Positions 24,665 through 32,850 of a stretch of DNA of 38,819 nucleotides are shown here, in pieces. How positions within the stretch are numbered: position 1 is the first letter of the stretch; every line of letters begins with the position of its first letter. The notes beneath the pieces were generated by a model. That model was given only the letters and a program-made list of their open reading frames with translations. It made no database searches and had not been told where the DNA came from. This DNA comes from Heritagella sp051881655. GTDB lineage: Bacteria > Bacillota > Clostridia > Oscillospirales > Acutalibacteraceae. The position numbers and the translations under genes were made by a program. The stretch covers positions 1-38,819 of the forward strand of contig JBJEQH010000154.1 in NCBI GenBank assembly GCA_051881655.1, written 5' to 3'.

Positions 24665-25324
24665 TCATTTTTCCGGAAGTGCGGCGATTTGGGGGAAAAT
24701 TTCAGCGGGTGAAGCCACACAGCCCACATGAGGATATGCATCGGCCTGCGACCGGCTGTGGAAGCCCAGGCCGTAGGTCACGGCCAGAAAGTCCATCCCG
24801 GCCAGGGCGGCTCCCTGCGCATCGAAAAGACTGTCCCCCACTAAAAGGCTGTCCTCCTTTTCGACCGACAGGATGCGGCATGCCTCTTCAAGGAGAGAGG
24901 CCTTCCGGCACTCCGGGGTTCCGTCGTATGCACAAAGGCCGTCAAAATACCGGAGAATATGCAGGTTTTCCAGCATCTTTCCGGCGAATCTCTCGTGCTT
25001 CAGGGTGGCCAGCGCGATCAGACAGCCGCAGGCCTTTAAATCCCGCAGGCACGCTTCGATCCCATCGTACAGCCTGGCCATAAAGATTCCCTTTTGGGCA
25101 TACAGCTCCCGGTAGAGCTGTGCGGCTTTTTCCGAATCCGCCGGGCTCATCCCGTATACCTTTTGAAAGCCCGCGTCCACCTGGCCGCCGATCACCCCCT
25201 CGTACCGCTCCTGTTCGGCGGGAAGAAGGCCCATGCGGCGGGCCGCTTCTCCGTAACACCAGAGAATGCCCCCGGAGGTATCGGCGAGGGTCCCATCCAG
25301 ATCAAAGATGACCAGCTTTTTCAT
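24665..25324 (-). CDS. HAD-family phosphatase (Gph/phosphoglycolate phosphatase-like)
   Basis: 219 residues. Motif I is FDLDGTLAD with nucleophile Asp8 and acid/base Asp10, motif II the ALATLK region, and motif IV LLVGDSLFDAQGA. A helical cap between residues 15 and 85 places it with phosphoglycolate-phosphatase-like (subfamily IA) enzymes. Its ATG overlaps the stop of the upstream transferase gene by four bases (ATGA), so it belongs to the glycan operon and is its last gene. Sequence alone would call it a general sugar-phosphate phosphatase. From context it could dephosphorylate a sugar-acid phosphate before CMP activation, the job KdsC or a Neu5Ac-9-phosphatase does elsewhere; this is inference. 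Confidence 0.88.
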   Translation of the reverse strand: MKKLVIFDLDGTLADTSGGILWCYGEAARRMGLLPAEQERYEGVIGGQVDAGFQKVYGMSPADSEKAAQLYRELYAQKGIFMARLYDGIEACLRDLKACGCLIALATLKHERFAGKMLENLHILRYFDGLCAYDGTPECRKASLLEEACRILSVEKEDSLLVGDSLFDAQGAALAGMDFLAVTYGLGFHSRSQADAYPHVGCVASPAEIFPQIAALPEK

Positions 25325-26871
25325 GAGACGGCCCGCTCCTTATTCCCGTTTTCCCGGAGGCAGTCGAGCAGGCGCTTTTCCGTGGCCTCCAGGATGCCCT
25401 CCAGCACCCGGATTTTCTCTCGCTCCGATGAGTCAATTCCGTGCAGATCCACGGTGATCCCGGTGTATTTCAGTTCTTTTTTCTCATTCATGGCGTTCAC
25501 CCTCTCCAGTACGGAATCCTCTTGACAGTATACATAAACAGTGTGGCGGCTGCCGTCTGTCCCATCGGCAAATACCGGCCGGACGTGACGGAAAATCGAT
25601 GGGTCCTTCCCGTCGTAGTAGAGATGCTGGCTGTCCTCCTGGAGGAACAGCACCACTTTGGGACGGCTGACGGAGCCGTGTTCCGCCCGGAAGGATTGGA
25701 AAAACTCGCGGCTTCCCTCCTGCCGGTCCGACAGCACAAGGATGTCCGCGGGGGAAGAGAGCGGTGTGAAAGTGTATGAGGCGCCGCACAGCTCGGCGAG
25801 CAGAAGCTCATTTGCATTGGTTGCGATGGAATCTCCCGCATTGGCCAGCAGGGCCAGCACCCGCGAGGCGGCATAATAGGAGAGCAGATACGGGTAATCC
25901 GTGAGGATCCGCTTATCAAAGCTGACGGCGGTTTTCACACACGGTCCCAAGGAGCGTACGGCCGTGGAATAGGCGGCAACGGCCTTGTCAAACACCGCGT
26001 CGGTGCAGTAGGGCAGCAGCTCGGACGGCATGGAGAACGGCAGCACATCGGCATCGGGGAACAGCGTATGATAGCAGCCCGCGATGTCATCGGGGTGCGG
26101 CTTAATCACCGGGTGCATGCCCGGCAGCAGCAGATCGGCGAACAGAGTGTAAAGGCGGTGCTGCTGCGGCAGCGTCATCAGGCCGAGGTTTGCCATGTGC
26201 TGGGTGAGAATCAGCCCGGACGAGGTACCAAGGGAGAGCTTTTGGCAGCCGAACAGGGCGAGAACCCGGCCCCGCTTGTCCTGCGGCAGCTGCTGCAGGA
26301 TTCTGTCCACGGAAAAGTCGGCCATTTTCGGGTTTTGGTACCCCGGGGCCTGTTTCTGGGTGTCTGCCAGCACCTTGGTACACAGGTCATTATCCCCAAA
26401 CAACCGCAGCTTATCAAACAGCTTGCGCTGGGTCCGGTTGCGGCTCATATTGGTCAGGGCGAATCCCCGGTCCGAGAGAACCCCACAGCCCTCTTCAAAA
26501 CAGACATAGGGCTTTTTGGAGGTGACAACATACCACCCCAGGGGGAAGTGATCCGGGCACAAAAACAGTTCGTCCTTTCCGGTCAGGGGAACGGGCAGAC
26601 GCTTTTTGATCATCCGGCAGCACAGTTTTCCGACCAGAGAGGAGGGAATTTTCCGCCGGTCCAGACTTCGGGCGAAGTCGGTCACCTCGGCCTCCGGCAG
26701 AAGAAAAACCTCATCGAAAATGCCGGCCTGGCGGTATCGTTCCAGATAGGCGGCCGAATTTCGGTGGATATCAGAGAGCAGCAGCACACATTTTTGGCCG
26801 GTGTCCTCGGTCAGGCGGTGCAGCGCACAGCACAGAATGTGATAGGTGGTCACCGCATAATAAATTCGCAT
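25321..26871 (-). CDS. sialyl/polysialyltransferase-like glycosyltransferase (paralog 1)
   Basis: 516 residues. Three motifs of bacterial CMP-sialic-acid-dependent transferases are visible in order: an acidic-acidic-Gly motif (Glu126-Glu127-Gly128 in CFEEGCG), the HP motif (VIKPHPDD, His259-Pro260) and a serine motif (YSTAV, Ser302). The N-terminus MRIYYAVTTYHIL resembles the VTxxYxL start of such GT-B enzymes. It is clearly homologous to the gene at 31293-32846, best at SELLPYCTD..YSTAV. The last ~180 residues are not explained by the transferase fold. I chose the Met at 26871: GGAGG (26881-26885) directly abuts the ATG at 26880, while the Met three codons later has 9-base spacing. No signal peptide. 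The donor sugar is inferred. Confidence 0.75.
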   Translation of the reverse strand: MRIYYAVTTYHILCCALHRLTEDTGQKCVLLLSDIHRNSAAYLERYRQAGIFDEVFLLPEAEVTDFARSLDRRKIPSSLVGKLCCRMIKKRLPVPLTGKDELFLCPDHFPLGWYVVTSKKPYVCFEEGCGVLSDRGFALTNMSRNRTQRKLFDKLRLFGDNDLCTKVLADTQKQAPGYQNPKMADFSVDRILQQLPQDKRGRVLALFGCQKLSLGTSSGLILTQHMANLGLMTLPQQHRLYTLFADLLLPGMHPVIKPHPDDIAGCYHTLFPDADVLPFSMPSELLPYCTDAVFDKAVAAYSTAVRSLGPCVKTAVSFDKRILTDYPYLLSYYAASRVLALLANAGDSIATNANELLLAELCGASYTFTPLSSPADILVLSDRQEGSREFFQSFRAEHGSVSRPKVVLFLQEDSQHLYYDGKDPSIFRHVRPVFADGTDGSRHTVYVYCQEDSVLERVNAMNEKKELKYTGITVDLHGIDSSEREKIRVLEGILEATEKRLLDCLRENGNKERAVS

Positions 26872-26899
26872 AGAGAGCATCCTCCTTTCTGACAGTTTT

Positions 26900-29002
26900 T
26901 CACCGCTGGTATTCCCGCTCGATCAGGGCCCGCAGGGGCTCGGTGCGGTGCCCGCTGGTTCCTACGGCGCGGTTGACCGGGTAATCGCCGAACAGATTTT
27001 TAAAGTAATCCACCTGGGAAATGACAAACCGGCAGACTTCATAGGCATCGGCGCCGCAGATGTTCAGCATAGCGGGGAAGGAGGAGAATGCCTCGGTGTA
27101 GTCAGCGGCAAAATCCCGGATGCCGCTTTGGATTTCTTTCATATAGTCAAATCCCTCGGTTTCCGGCAAATCGAACCGGTATCGGATGTGGTGCTCCTCG
27201 TCATAGGCAAAGCCCAGGAAGGACGGCGTGGGGGAAGCGAGCATCATCTCGATAAAGACACTGTACAGCCGCTGAACATCGTGGCTCTCCTTTATGTCGC
27301 GGTTTTTTCGCTGGGAGAAGGCATAGGCATCCATCCGCCCATTGAGCAGGGGCGTTTCGATGATGGTCTGATCGTGCAGGTAATTGGCGCCGATTACCGC
27401 GCCGTACACCTGACAGTCCATGTTCCACTCCTGTTCAACCAGATAACGGATGGCGGAAAAGCCGCTGGCGGCCCAACCCACATCCACACACAGAACCTTG
27501 TGGGCGCTTCCGATTTTTTTGGTGAAGTATTCCCGGGCAGCGCCCTCGCTCTGGGCCCGCTTTTCTTCAATCAGCTCCCAGTTGTGCAGCAGCACGTCCA
27601 CAATGGCATCGTAATTCTCCTGAGAGAGAATCGTGTCCGGTTCAATCCCGGCGCGGTGCAGCCGTTCCGTCATTTCGGGCAGATCCATGGCGGCACACAT
27701 TTCTTTTACCGGGATTTTCCGGGAGATTTTGTATTTGACATACCGCAGGATGTATTCATGGCGGAAGGCACCGGCGGTCAGCAGGGTGGCCGCAGCGCGG
27801 GACCAGTAGAAATACTCGGTGTTCTCCCCGGGGTATAGGCGGTCGTATACCTGCTTGAGAATATCCCCGTCCCGCGACAGAAAGAAGACCTTGCCAATGG
27901 ATTCACTTTCTGCTTTCCGGTGGAGGAACTGGCAGTAACCCAGCACCAAAAGACCCGCATAGGCATAGCCGAATTCATAATACGCACTGGCGCGGCAGGT
28001 GCCGCTGCACAGCTTGTTATTGACAATGCCGCGGTAAGCGGAGCCCACCAGGTCGGTCATATCCCAGGGCCGGTGGCCGTTTCCATAGGAGGAAACACTG
28101 CGCATGAAAACTGTTCCGATCCCGTTTTCCCCGGCGCGCCGGATGTCGGCTGTGTAGTTATCCCCGAAATGAAGAATCCTCTTTCCCGAATAGGCATCCC
28201 GGACAATCTGATACAGGCCGCCCTGCCGCTTGGAGACGCCATAGGCATTGGAGACAAAAAGAGCATCGGGATGATACCCGCATTTCTCCAGCATACGGCG
28301 GATGCACGAAGCGGGAAGATACATATCCGTCACGGCGATGACGGTTTTGCCCATATTGACCGCCATGTCATACACCTGCTTGAGATAGGGGTGGGGCATG
28401 CACAATTCCAGCTCGATTTCCATTTCGACCGAAGCGCCGAAAGCGGGATCCACGATAACATACCGGTTCAGCCGCTGATAGATTTCGATCAGTGTCACTT
28501 CGCCCGAGCCGGTCTGCTGTCGCTTTGCCTCCCGGGCTTCCGTTTCGGCCAGCACCCGGTAACGGAAAAAGCTGGGGCACCGCAGCTTCTCCCCCACCAG
28601 ATAAAACAGAGTTTTGGGGTCATCAAACGGGCGCAGCAGCAGAGTATCAAACACGTCGAACGAGATAACGTCATTCATCAGGATTTTTTTGGCGAGAAAG
28701 GGGTAGCTGGGCCGCCGGATGTGCCGGGTCTCCGGCTGATCGGTATAGGGCGCCAGCGAATACTTTCGCAATGCGGCCGCACTGACACGGTGGTGCCGCA
28801 GCCCGTCGCCGGCCAGAGCGGACAAATTGAGGAAAAACAGATACAGGGCCTTTCGGGGGCGGCTGATGCCGGGCTTTCGCTCCCGGTAAAAAGAGCGAAG
28901 AATCCATCGGTTCCACAGGGTGGCCATCCGCAGGAGCTTTCTCCGGATGCGGAAAAGGGTCCTTTTCAGAGAGGCGATTGTTTTTTTATAAAAAGCATAC
29001 AT
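26900..29002 (-). CDS. HAD-like hydrolase of polysaccharide clusters (COG5610-type), large two-part protein
   Basis: About 700 residues. A very basic, helical N-terminus (1-55) may bind membrane or lipid-linked acceptor. A HAD module (about 110-300) has motif I SFDVFDTLL (Asp116), motif II VTDMY (Thr225-Asp226), motif III Lys258 (SKRQGG) and motif IV HFGDNYTADI (Gly280-Asp281...Asp286). A second half of ~400 residues contains FFLSRDGD and may be a separate transferase-like domain; I cannot name it. Proteins of this layout recur in surface-glycan loci. GGAGG (29016-29020) lies 1 base before an ATG at 29014 and 13 before that at 29002; I prefer 29002, but the start is uncertain. A small inverted repeat (GGCGGA/TCCGCC, 29029-29046) lies in the gap after the aldolase gene. 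Confidence 0.75.
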   Translation of the reverse strand: MYAFYKKTIASLKRTLFRIRRKLLRMATLWNRWILRSFYRERKPGISRPRKALYLFFLNLSALAGDGLRHHRVSAAALRKYSLAPYTDQPETRHIRRPSYPFLAKKILMNDVISFDVFDTLLLRPFDDPKTLFYLVGEKLRCPSFFRYRVLAETEAREAKRQQTGSGEVTLIEIYQRLNRYVIVDPAFGASVEMEIELELCMPHPYLKQVYDMAVNMGKTVIAVTDMYLPASCIRRMLEKCGYHPDALFVSNAYGVSKRQGGLYQIVRDAYSGKRILHFGDNYTADIRRAGENGIGTVFMRSVSSYGNGHRPWDMTDLVGSAYRGIVNNKLCSGTCRASAYYEFGYAYAGLLVLGYCQFLHRKAESESIGKVFFLSRDGDILKQVYDRLYPGENTEYFYWSRAAATLLTAGAFRHEYILRYVKYKISRKIPVKEMCAAMDLPEMTERLHRAGIEPDTILSQENYDAIVDVLLHNWELIEEKRAQSEGAAREYFTKKIGSAHKVLCVDVGWAASGFSAIRYLVEQEWNMDCQVYGAVIGANYLHDQTIIETPLLNGRMDAYAFSQRKNRDIKESHDVQRLYSVFIEMMLASPTPSFLGFAYDEEHHIRYRFDLPETEGFDYMKEIQSGIRDFAADYTEAFSSFPAMLNICGADAYEVCRFVISQVDYFKNLFGDYPVNRAVGTSGHRTEPLRALIEREYQR

Positions 29003-29067
29003 GGGAATGCGCATACCTCCGTGATCCGGGCGGACCGGAATCCGCCGGAAAAAGTGAATGGCTGTGT

Positions 29068-30660
29068 TCAGGCGCTTTGGTGCGCCAGCATGGATGTGTA
29101 TTTCGAATCGGTGACAAAACTCAGCTCCAGTTCGGACGAACGCTTGCGAAGCTGAACGGCGATTTCCGCGTTTTTCTGCTGGGCCGTATACCGGTCCATG
29201 TACGAATCGAACCGGCTGTCCAGATAATTCTGCGCGCGCGGCTCGAAACCGTCGAAGCCCGCCAGGGCCGCGCTGGAGGCCCCGCACTGCACCAGCAGCT
29301 TCAGGAGCATCATTCCCGCGCTGTCGGGGGAGTAAGCGGAGGTGTTGGTCAGGGAGGAGTAGTTGACAATCAGGGCATCCGGATTGCGGCCGGCGAGGTT
29401 GGAAGTCAGCAGCAGCGGTGTTTCCCCGGCGGCACCCAGCTGTTCGTATCTTCGGGCATTGGTGACAAAGCACAGATCTGCCGGGAACAGCGGGTGGAGG
29501 AAGTTCACGCTGATGACAAAGGGCCGGTACTGCAAAATGTAATCACGGATCCGATCGGCCTGCAGCCGGCCGTTCTTTCCCGGTGCGAGAACCAGAATCC
29601 GGCGGCCGCTCAGCATGGTGCGCAGCGTCGCGATCGCCCGGCTGTCATCAATGCAGTTTTTCTGATAGGAGAGGTACAGCTGTTTGATCAGATCCACATC
29701 GAAGCGCTTGCGCTTGTCCGCCGGGATCTGATCGAGAATTTCCTTGATGGACTGGGCGCTGAGCGTCTGTTTGGCGATCAGGTACGCCGAATAGTTGGGG
29801 TGGCAGAAATTCACGGCGGACAGGTAGTACGCCAGCGAGTACCCCCAGGGGTTCGAGACATAAATGCCGGACAGATACTTGTCCGACAATTCGATCACGG
29901 GCAGTACGTCATAGCAGGTGCCGTTATTTTTGTTCAGATAATCCATGATCAATTCGGAGCAGAGGTTTCCCGCGCCCCGGCCGATCCCGTTGGCACTGCA
30001 GTCGATCAGCAGGGGGCGGTCGGTTTTGTAATGGATCATCTGCTGCGCGTTGGAAAAGGCCAGCTGCAAATTGTTGTGGGAGTGAAAGCCCAGACAAATG
30101 CCGGGGCGGAGATTATAGTCCGCCAGGAACAGCTGGCGCTGCAGATCGCGGGCATACATGCACCCCAGGGTATCCACAATATAAAAGGCATAGGGCTGAA
30201 TCTCATTGACCCGGAGGATCAGGGAGAGCAGCCGATCATCCGAGTAAAACGAGCTGCCCACCGGCTGCATAAACAGCTTATAGCCCTTTTCCTGGATGAT
30301 CCGGCCGTAGGTTAACGCTTTGTCGATTTCATCGGAGTGGAAAGTCAGGCGGATTCCTTCAATGCCGCCCGGATGGGCCGGCGGCAAAAGACGGGGATCG
30401 GTCTCCTTTTCCCCGATGGCGATCATGGCCACATACATATTTTTTCCATTGCCCGGCAGGGGACCGATGTCGTCGGGGGAGTGAAACAGGGAACAGTCCC
30501 TGTCCGCCGGTGTGTCGGTGAGAAATCCGCATTCGATGATGTCCATTCCGGACTGGGACAGGTTCTCGAGGATATCCCGGATCACCGCTTCGCCAAAACG
30601 CCAGTCGTTGATATAGCCGCCGTCCCGAAGGGTGCAGTCAAGCAGTCGAATCTGGCTCAT
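29068..30660 (-). CDS. DRE-TIM (HMG-CoA lyase-like) aldolase fused to a Rossmann-like domain
   Basis: 530 residues. The N-terminal barrel (about 1-300) starts RLLDCTLRDGGYINDW, the metallolyase signature with Asp8 and Arg12, and has the metal-binding pair His193-x-His195 in GFHSHNN plus the loop NGIGRGAGN. This superfamily joins or splits 2-oxo acids (4-hydroxy-2-oxovalerate aldolase, isopropylmalate and homocitrate synthases). From about residue 353 a second domain begins with GRRILVLAPG and runs to about 475, resembling a Rossmann-like fold of the MptE/DUF115 kind; a helical tail ends the protein. ATG at 30660 is one base after the stop of the cytidylyltransferase gene, with AAGGGC about 10 bases upstream. 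The substrate is unknown. Its place next to a CMP-sugar synthetase suggests it makes or modifies a sugar acid. Confidence 0.82.
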   Translation of the reverse strand: MSQIRLLDCTLRDGGYINDWRFGEAVIRDILENLSQSGMDIIECGFLTDTPADRDCSLFHSPDDIGPLPGNGKNMYVAMIAIGEKETDPRLLPPAHPGGIEGIRLTFHSDEIDKALTYGRIIQEKGYKLFMQPVGSSFYSDDRLLSLILRVNEIQPYAFYIVDTLGCMYARDLQRQLFLADYNLRPGICLGFHSHNNLQLAFSNAQQMIHYKTDRPLLIDCSANGIGRGAGNLCSELIMDYLNKNNGTCYDVLPVIELSDKYLSGIYVSNPWGYSLAYYLSAVNFCHPNYSAYLIAKQTLSAQSIKEILDQIPADKRKRFDVDLIKQLYLSYQKNCIDDSRAIATLRTMLSGRRILVLAPGKNGRLQADRIRDYILQYRPFVISVNFLHPLFPADLCFVTNARRYEQLGAAGETPLLLTSNLAGRNPDALIVNYSSLTNTSAYSPDSAGMMLLKLLVQCGASSAALAGFDGFEPRAQNYLDSRFDSYMDRYTAQQKNAEIAVQLRKRSSELELSFVTDSKYTSMLAHQSA

Positions 30661-30661
30661 A

Positions 30662-31336
30662 TCAGCATTGCCCTTCTTTCCGGGGGCGGATGTAGGTATC
30701 CAGGACCATTTGTGCCACATCGAAGTCAAACGGCTCATTGATATCACATGCCTCGATAAAATCCACCGGGAGCAGGCAGGGGGTTTCACCGATCCGCCTT
30801 CCCTTTTCCACGATCAGTTCCCGTTTAAAGGCATACATTCCCGTGGTTTCGGCGAACAGATTGCCGATGTCCTGGGTTCTGGGAATATGGGTGCTGTCAT
30901 AAAGGGGCTGGCCGTTCAGCCATACAAATTCATTCAGCCGTTTGACCGTGGTGGCACTGTCATAGCCGCCCGAAATAATGGCGTCCAGCCCGGCCTGCAG
31001 GGTTTTGGCAGAGAGAAACGGCGCCGTGGCATGAGTCATCAGATAGTTTTCGGCAGGTACTGCCTCGCAGAAGGAACGCATCACTTCCAAAATGGGGGTG
31101 GTCTGCCGATCCAGACGGGTGTCGCGCTTTAAGAATTTGATCCCCTCGGGAAGATAGGGCAGAACCTCCTCACTGCTGCAGTAGACAAAAGCGGCATCCA
31201 GCCCCTGAACATGGGTGAGGGAATCCAGAATATAGCACAGAAGCGGTTTTCCTCCCGCAAAGGGCCGGGTGTTTTTCCCCGGCAGGCGCTGGTTATTCAG
31301 CTTGATGGGAACGAAGGCGACGGATTTGTATTTCAT
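30662..31336 (-). CDS. acylneuraminate/CMP-sugar-acid cytidylyltransferase (NeuA/KdsB-like)
   Basis: 224 residues. The N-terminal nucleotide-binding motif PIKLNNQRLPGKN corresponds to the PARxGSKxIPxKN motif of CMP-Neu5Ac and CMP-Kdo synthetases. THATAPFL matches the usual Q/T-x-T-x-P-L segment. ETTGMYAFKRE and the final DINEPFDFDVA (family pattern I-D-xx-D-F) complete the fold. It should activate a 2-keto sugar acid with CTP to a CMP-sugar. The ATG at 31336 lies 44 bases inside the end of the upstream transferase gene, with AAGGAG 8 bases before it. The next gene starts one base after its stop. Which acid (sialic, legionaminic, pseudaminic, Kdo or another) cannot be told from sequence. Confidence 0.88.
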   Translation of the reverse strand: MKYKSVAFVPIKLNNQRLPGKNTRPFAGGKPLLCYILDSLTHVQGLDAAFVYCSSEEVLPYLPEGIKFLKRDTRLDRQTTPILEVMRSFCEAVPAENYLMTHATAPFLSAKTLQAGLDAIISGGYDSATTVKRLNEFVWLNGQPLYDSTHIPRTQDIGNLFAETTGMYAFKRELIVEKGRRIGETPCLLPVDFIEACDINEPFDFDVAQMVLDTYIRPRKEGQC

Positions 31337-32846
31337 TGAGGTAGCTCCTTTTCATTTTATTGTACCGGCTGCACAGCAGGCGGGCTTCTCTCTCGGTTCT
31401 GCGGTGGGCAGAAATCTCACAGATGGCGTGGGTATAGGACAGGGGACAGCGGATTCGCAGGCCGCCGAGTTTTTCAAGCAGGGAGGCGTCACGGCTCGAA
31501 ACGGAAATCCGGTGGAAATAGGGCCGGGCGATGGATCCCTCTTCGGGGGTGACCCGCACCGTTACCTCCATCATGCCGGACAGCTTCTCTTCGGTGACGC
31601 CGTTGGTGTAGGGGGCGGTTCCCAGAAACACACACAGCCCGTAGGGGCCGGTCTGGTTTTCATCGCTTTCGCACACGCCGCTGTCCACCAGCACCTTCAG
31701 GCGGGGGCCGTCTTTCCCGGATTTGTACATGGACTGAAAGCACTCGGCAGCCGTCCGGCTGACCCCGCGGTAGGTCTGTTCCCCGCTGCTGTTCAAAAAC
31801 TGCAGAATACGGGCCAGCGCGTAGAAAAGGTGCAGGCTCTCCGGATCCTTTTCCACCGCGGTTCCCAGGCTGCAGGTACGCCCGACAAAAGGGGCCAGCC
31901 CGCCCACCGCGGTGGAACTGATGGTAATGGCCAGCTGAGGCGGGGAATCAAAGACAAATGGAAGCAGCTCGGCGTTGACCTCGCGGGGCAGTATTTCGCT
32001 TTTTGGGAAAACACGCCGGTAATCCAGCCATTTGTCCTTGGGATGTGGCTTTACAAGAAGGCGGAAATCCGGAGCAAAATAGTCGGCCAGCAGGGTGGAG
32101 AGGTACTCCTGGGTTTCCAGGTCGTTTTCGGCCAGCGTCTCCAGATATTGCGTCAGAAACAGACAGGTTTTTTGGTTTGGGTCCAGTTTGATCGGCGTGA
32201 TTCCGTAAAAATCCAGCAGGGCGGCCCGGTCCTTTTCCGGCATGGAGCGCACGGCCTCGTACACGGAAAAATTCACGGCCCGGTCATCATGAAAACCGGG
32301 CAGTTGATTTTTCAGGTCACACAAACAGGCGGTCACCAGCGGGCTTCGTCCCGCCCCGTGAAGGTGGTTGCAGATGATAAAATTGGACAGGTTGAACTTT
32401 TTGGTAATCGCCAGATAGCGCTCCGGCTGTGAGAGCATGCCGCTGCCGTCCTCGATATACACATAGGGAATGCGGTTGTGCAGCAGATAGACGCCCAGCG
32501 ACCACTGATCCGATGCCACATACAGGGTTTCCATCTGCCGCAGATCCAGATCCAGCCATTTTTCAAAGGTGTGGCTGATCGCCTCTGCCATGGCGTCAAT
32601 CTCCTCGGGTCGGCTGGTTTCATCCAGCGCGCCGCCCCGTTTCAGCTTGAAAGAGATCTCAGGAATCACCCTGACAAAGGAAAACCAGCCGTTTTCTTCC
32701 AGCCGGTTCAGCAGATCCCGGTTTTTCATTTCCGGCAGCAGGTATTCCGACAGGAACAGGCAGCACGGCCGGTCCCGATGGACCGTCATGCGGTGGCAGA
32801 TAACATACAATAGCTGATACAGGGTCGTTACATGGTACAGAATCAT
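31293..32846 (-). CDS. sialyl/polysialyltransferase-like glycosyltransferase (paralog 2)
   Basis: 517 residues. It has the same layout as the gene at 25321-26871. The N-terminus is MILYHVTTLYQLLYV. The acidic-acidic-Gly motif is Glu132-Asp133-Gly134 in YIEDGSG, the HP motif LVKPHPKD (His268-Pro269) and the serine motif ISSTAV (Ser310-Ser311). These are the motifs of bacterial sialyl- and polysialyltransferases of the GT-B type. The C-terminal ~190 residues differ from paralog 1 and match nothing I know. SD GGGGGAG lies 7 bases before the ATG and overlaps the stop of the preceding HAD-like gene (4-base gap). Its end overlaps the cytidylyltransferase gene by 44 bases, so enzyme and donor supply are made together. 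Probably cytoplasmic. Confidence 0.77.
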   Translation of the reverse strand: MILYHVTTLYQLLYVICHRMTVHRDRPCCLFLSEYLLPEMKNRDLLNRLEENGWFSFVRVIPEISFKLKRGGALDETSRPEEIDAMAEAISHTFEKWLDLDLRQMETLYVASDQWSLGVYLLHNRIPYVYIEDGSGMLSQPERYLAITKKFNLSNFIICNHLHGAGRSPLVTACLCDLKNQLPGFHDDRAVNFSVYEAVRSMPEKDRAALLDFYGITPIKLDPNQKTCLFLTQYLETLAENDLETQEYLSTLLADYFAPDFRLLVKPHPKDKWLDYRRVFPKSEILPREVNAELLPFVFDSPPQLAITISSTAVGGLAPFVGRTCSLGTAVEKDPESLHLFYALARILQFLNSSGEQTYRGVSRTAAECFQSMYKSGKDGPRLKVLVDSGVCESDENQTGPYGLCVFLGTAPYTNGVTEEKLSGMMEVTVRVTPEEGSIARPYFHRISVSSRDASLLEKLGGLRIRCPLSYTHAICEISAHRRTEREARLLCSRYNKMKRSYLNEIQIRRLRSHQAE

Positions 32847-32850
32847 GGTG

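Noticed and set aside
29003..29473. N-terminal extension of the COG5610-type protein to 857 residues
   Set aside because: It overlaps the aldolase coding region in another frame, and its translation is Cys/Pro/Gly-rich without family similarity.
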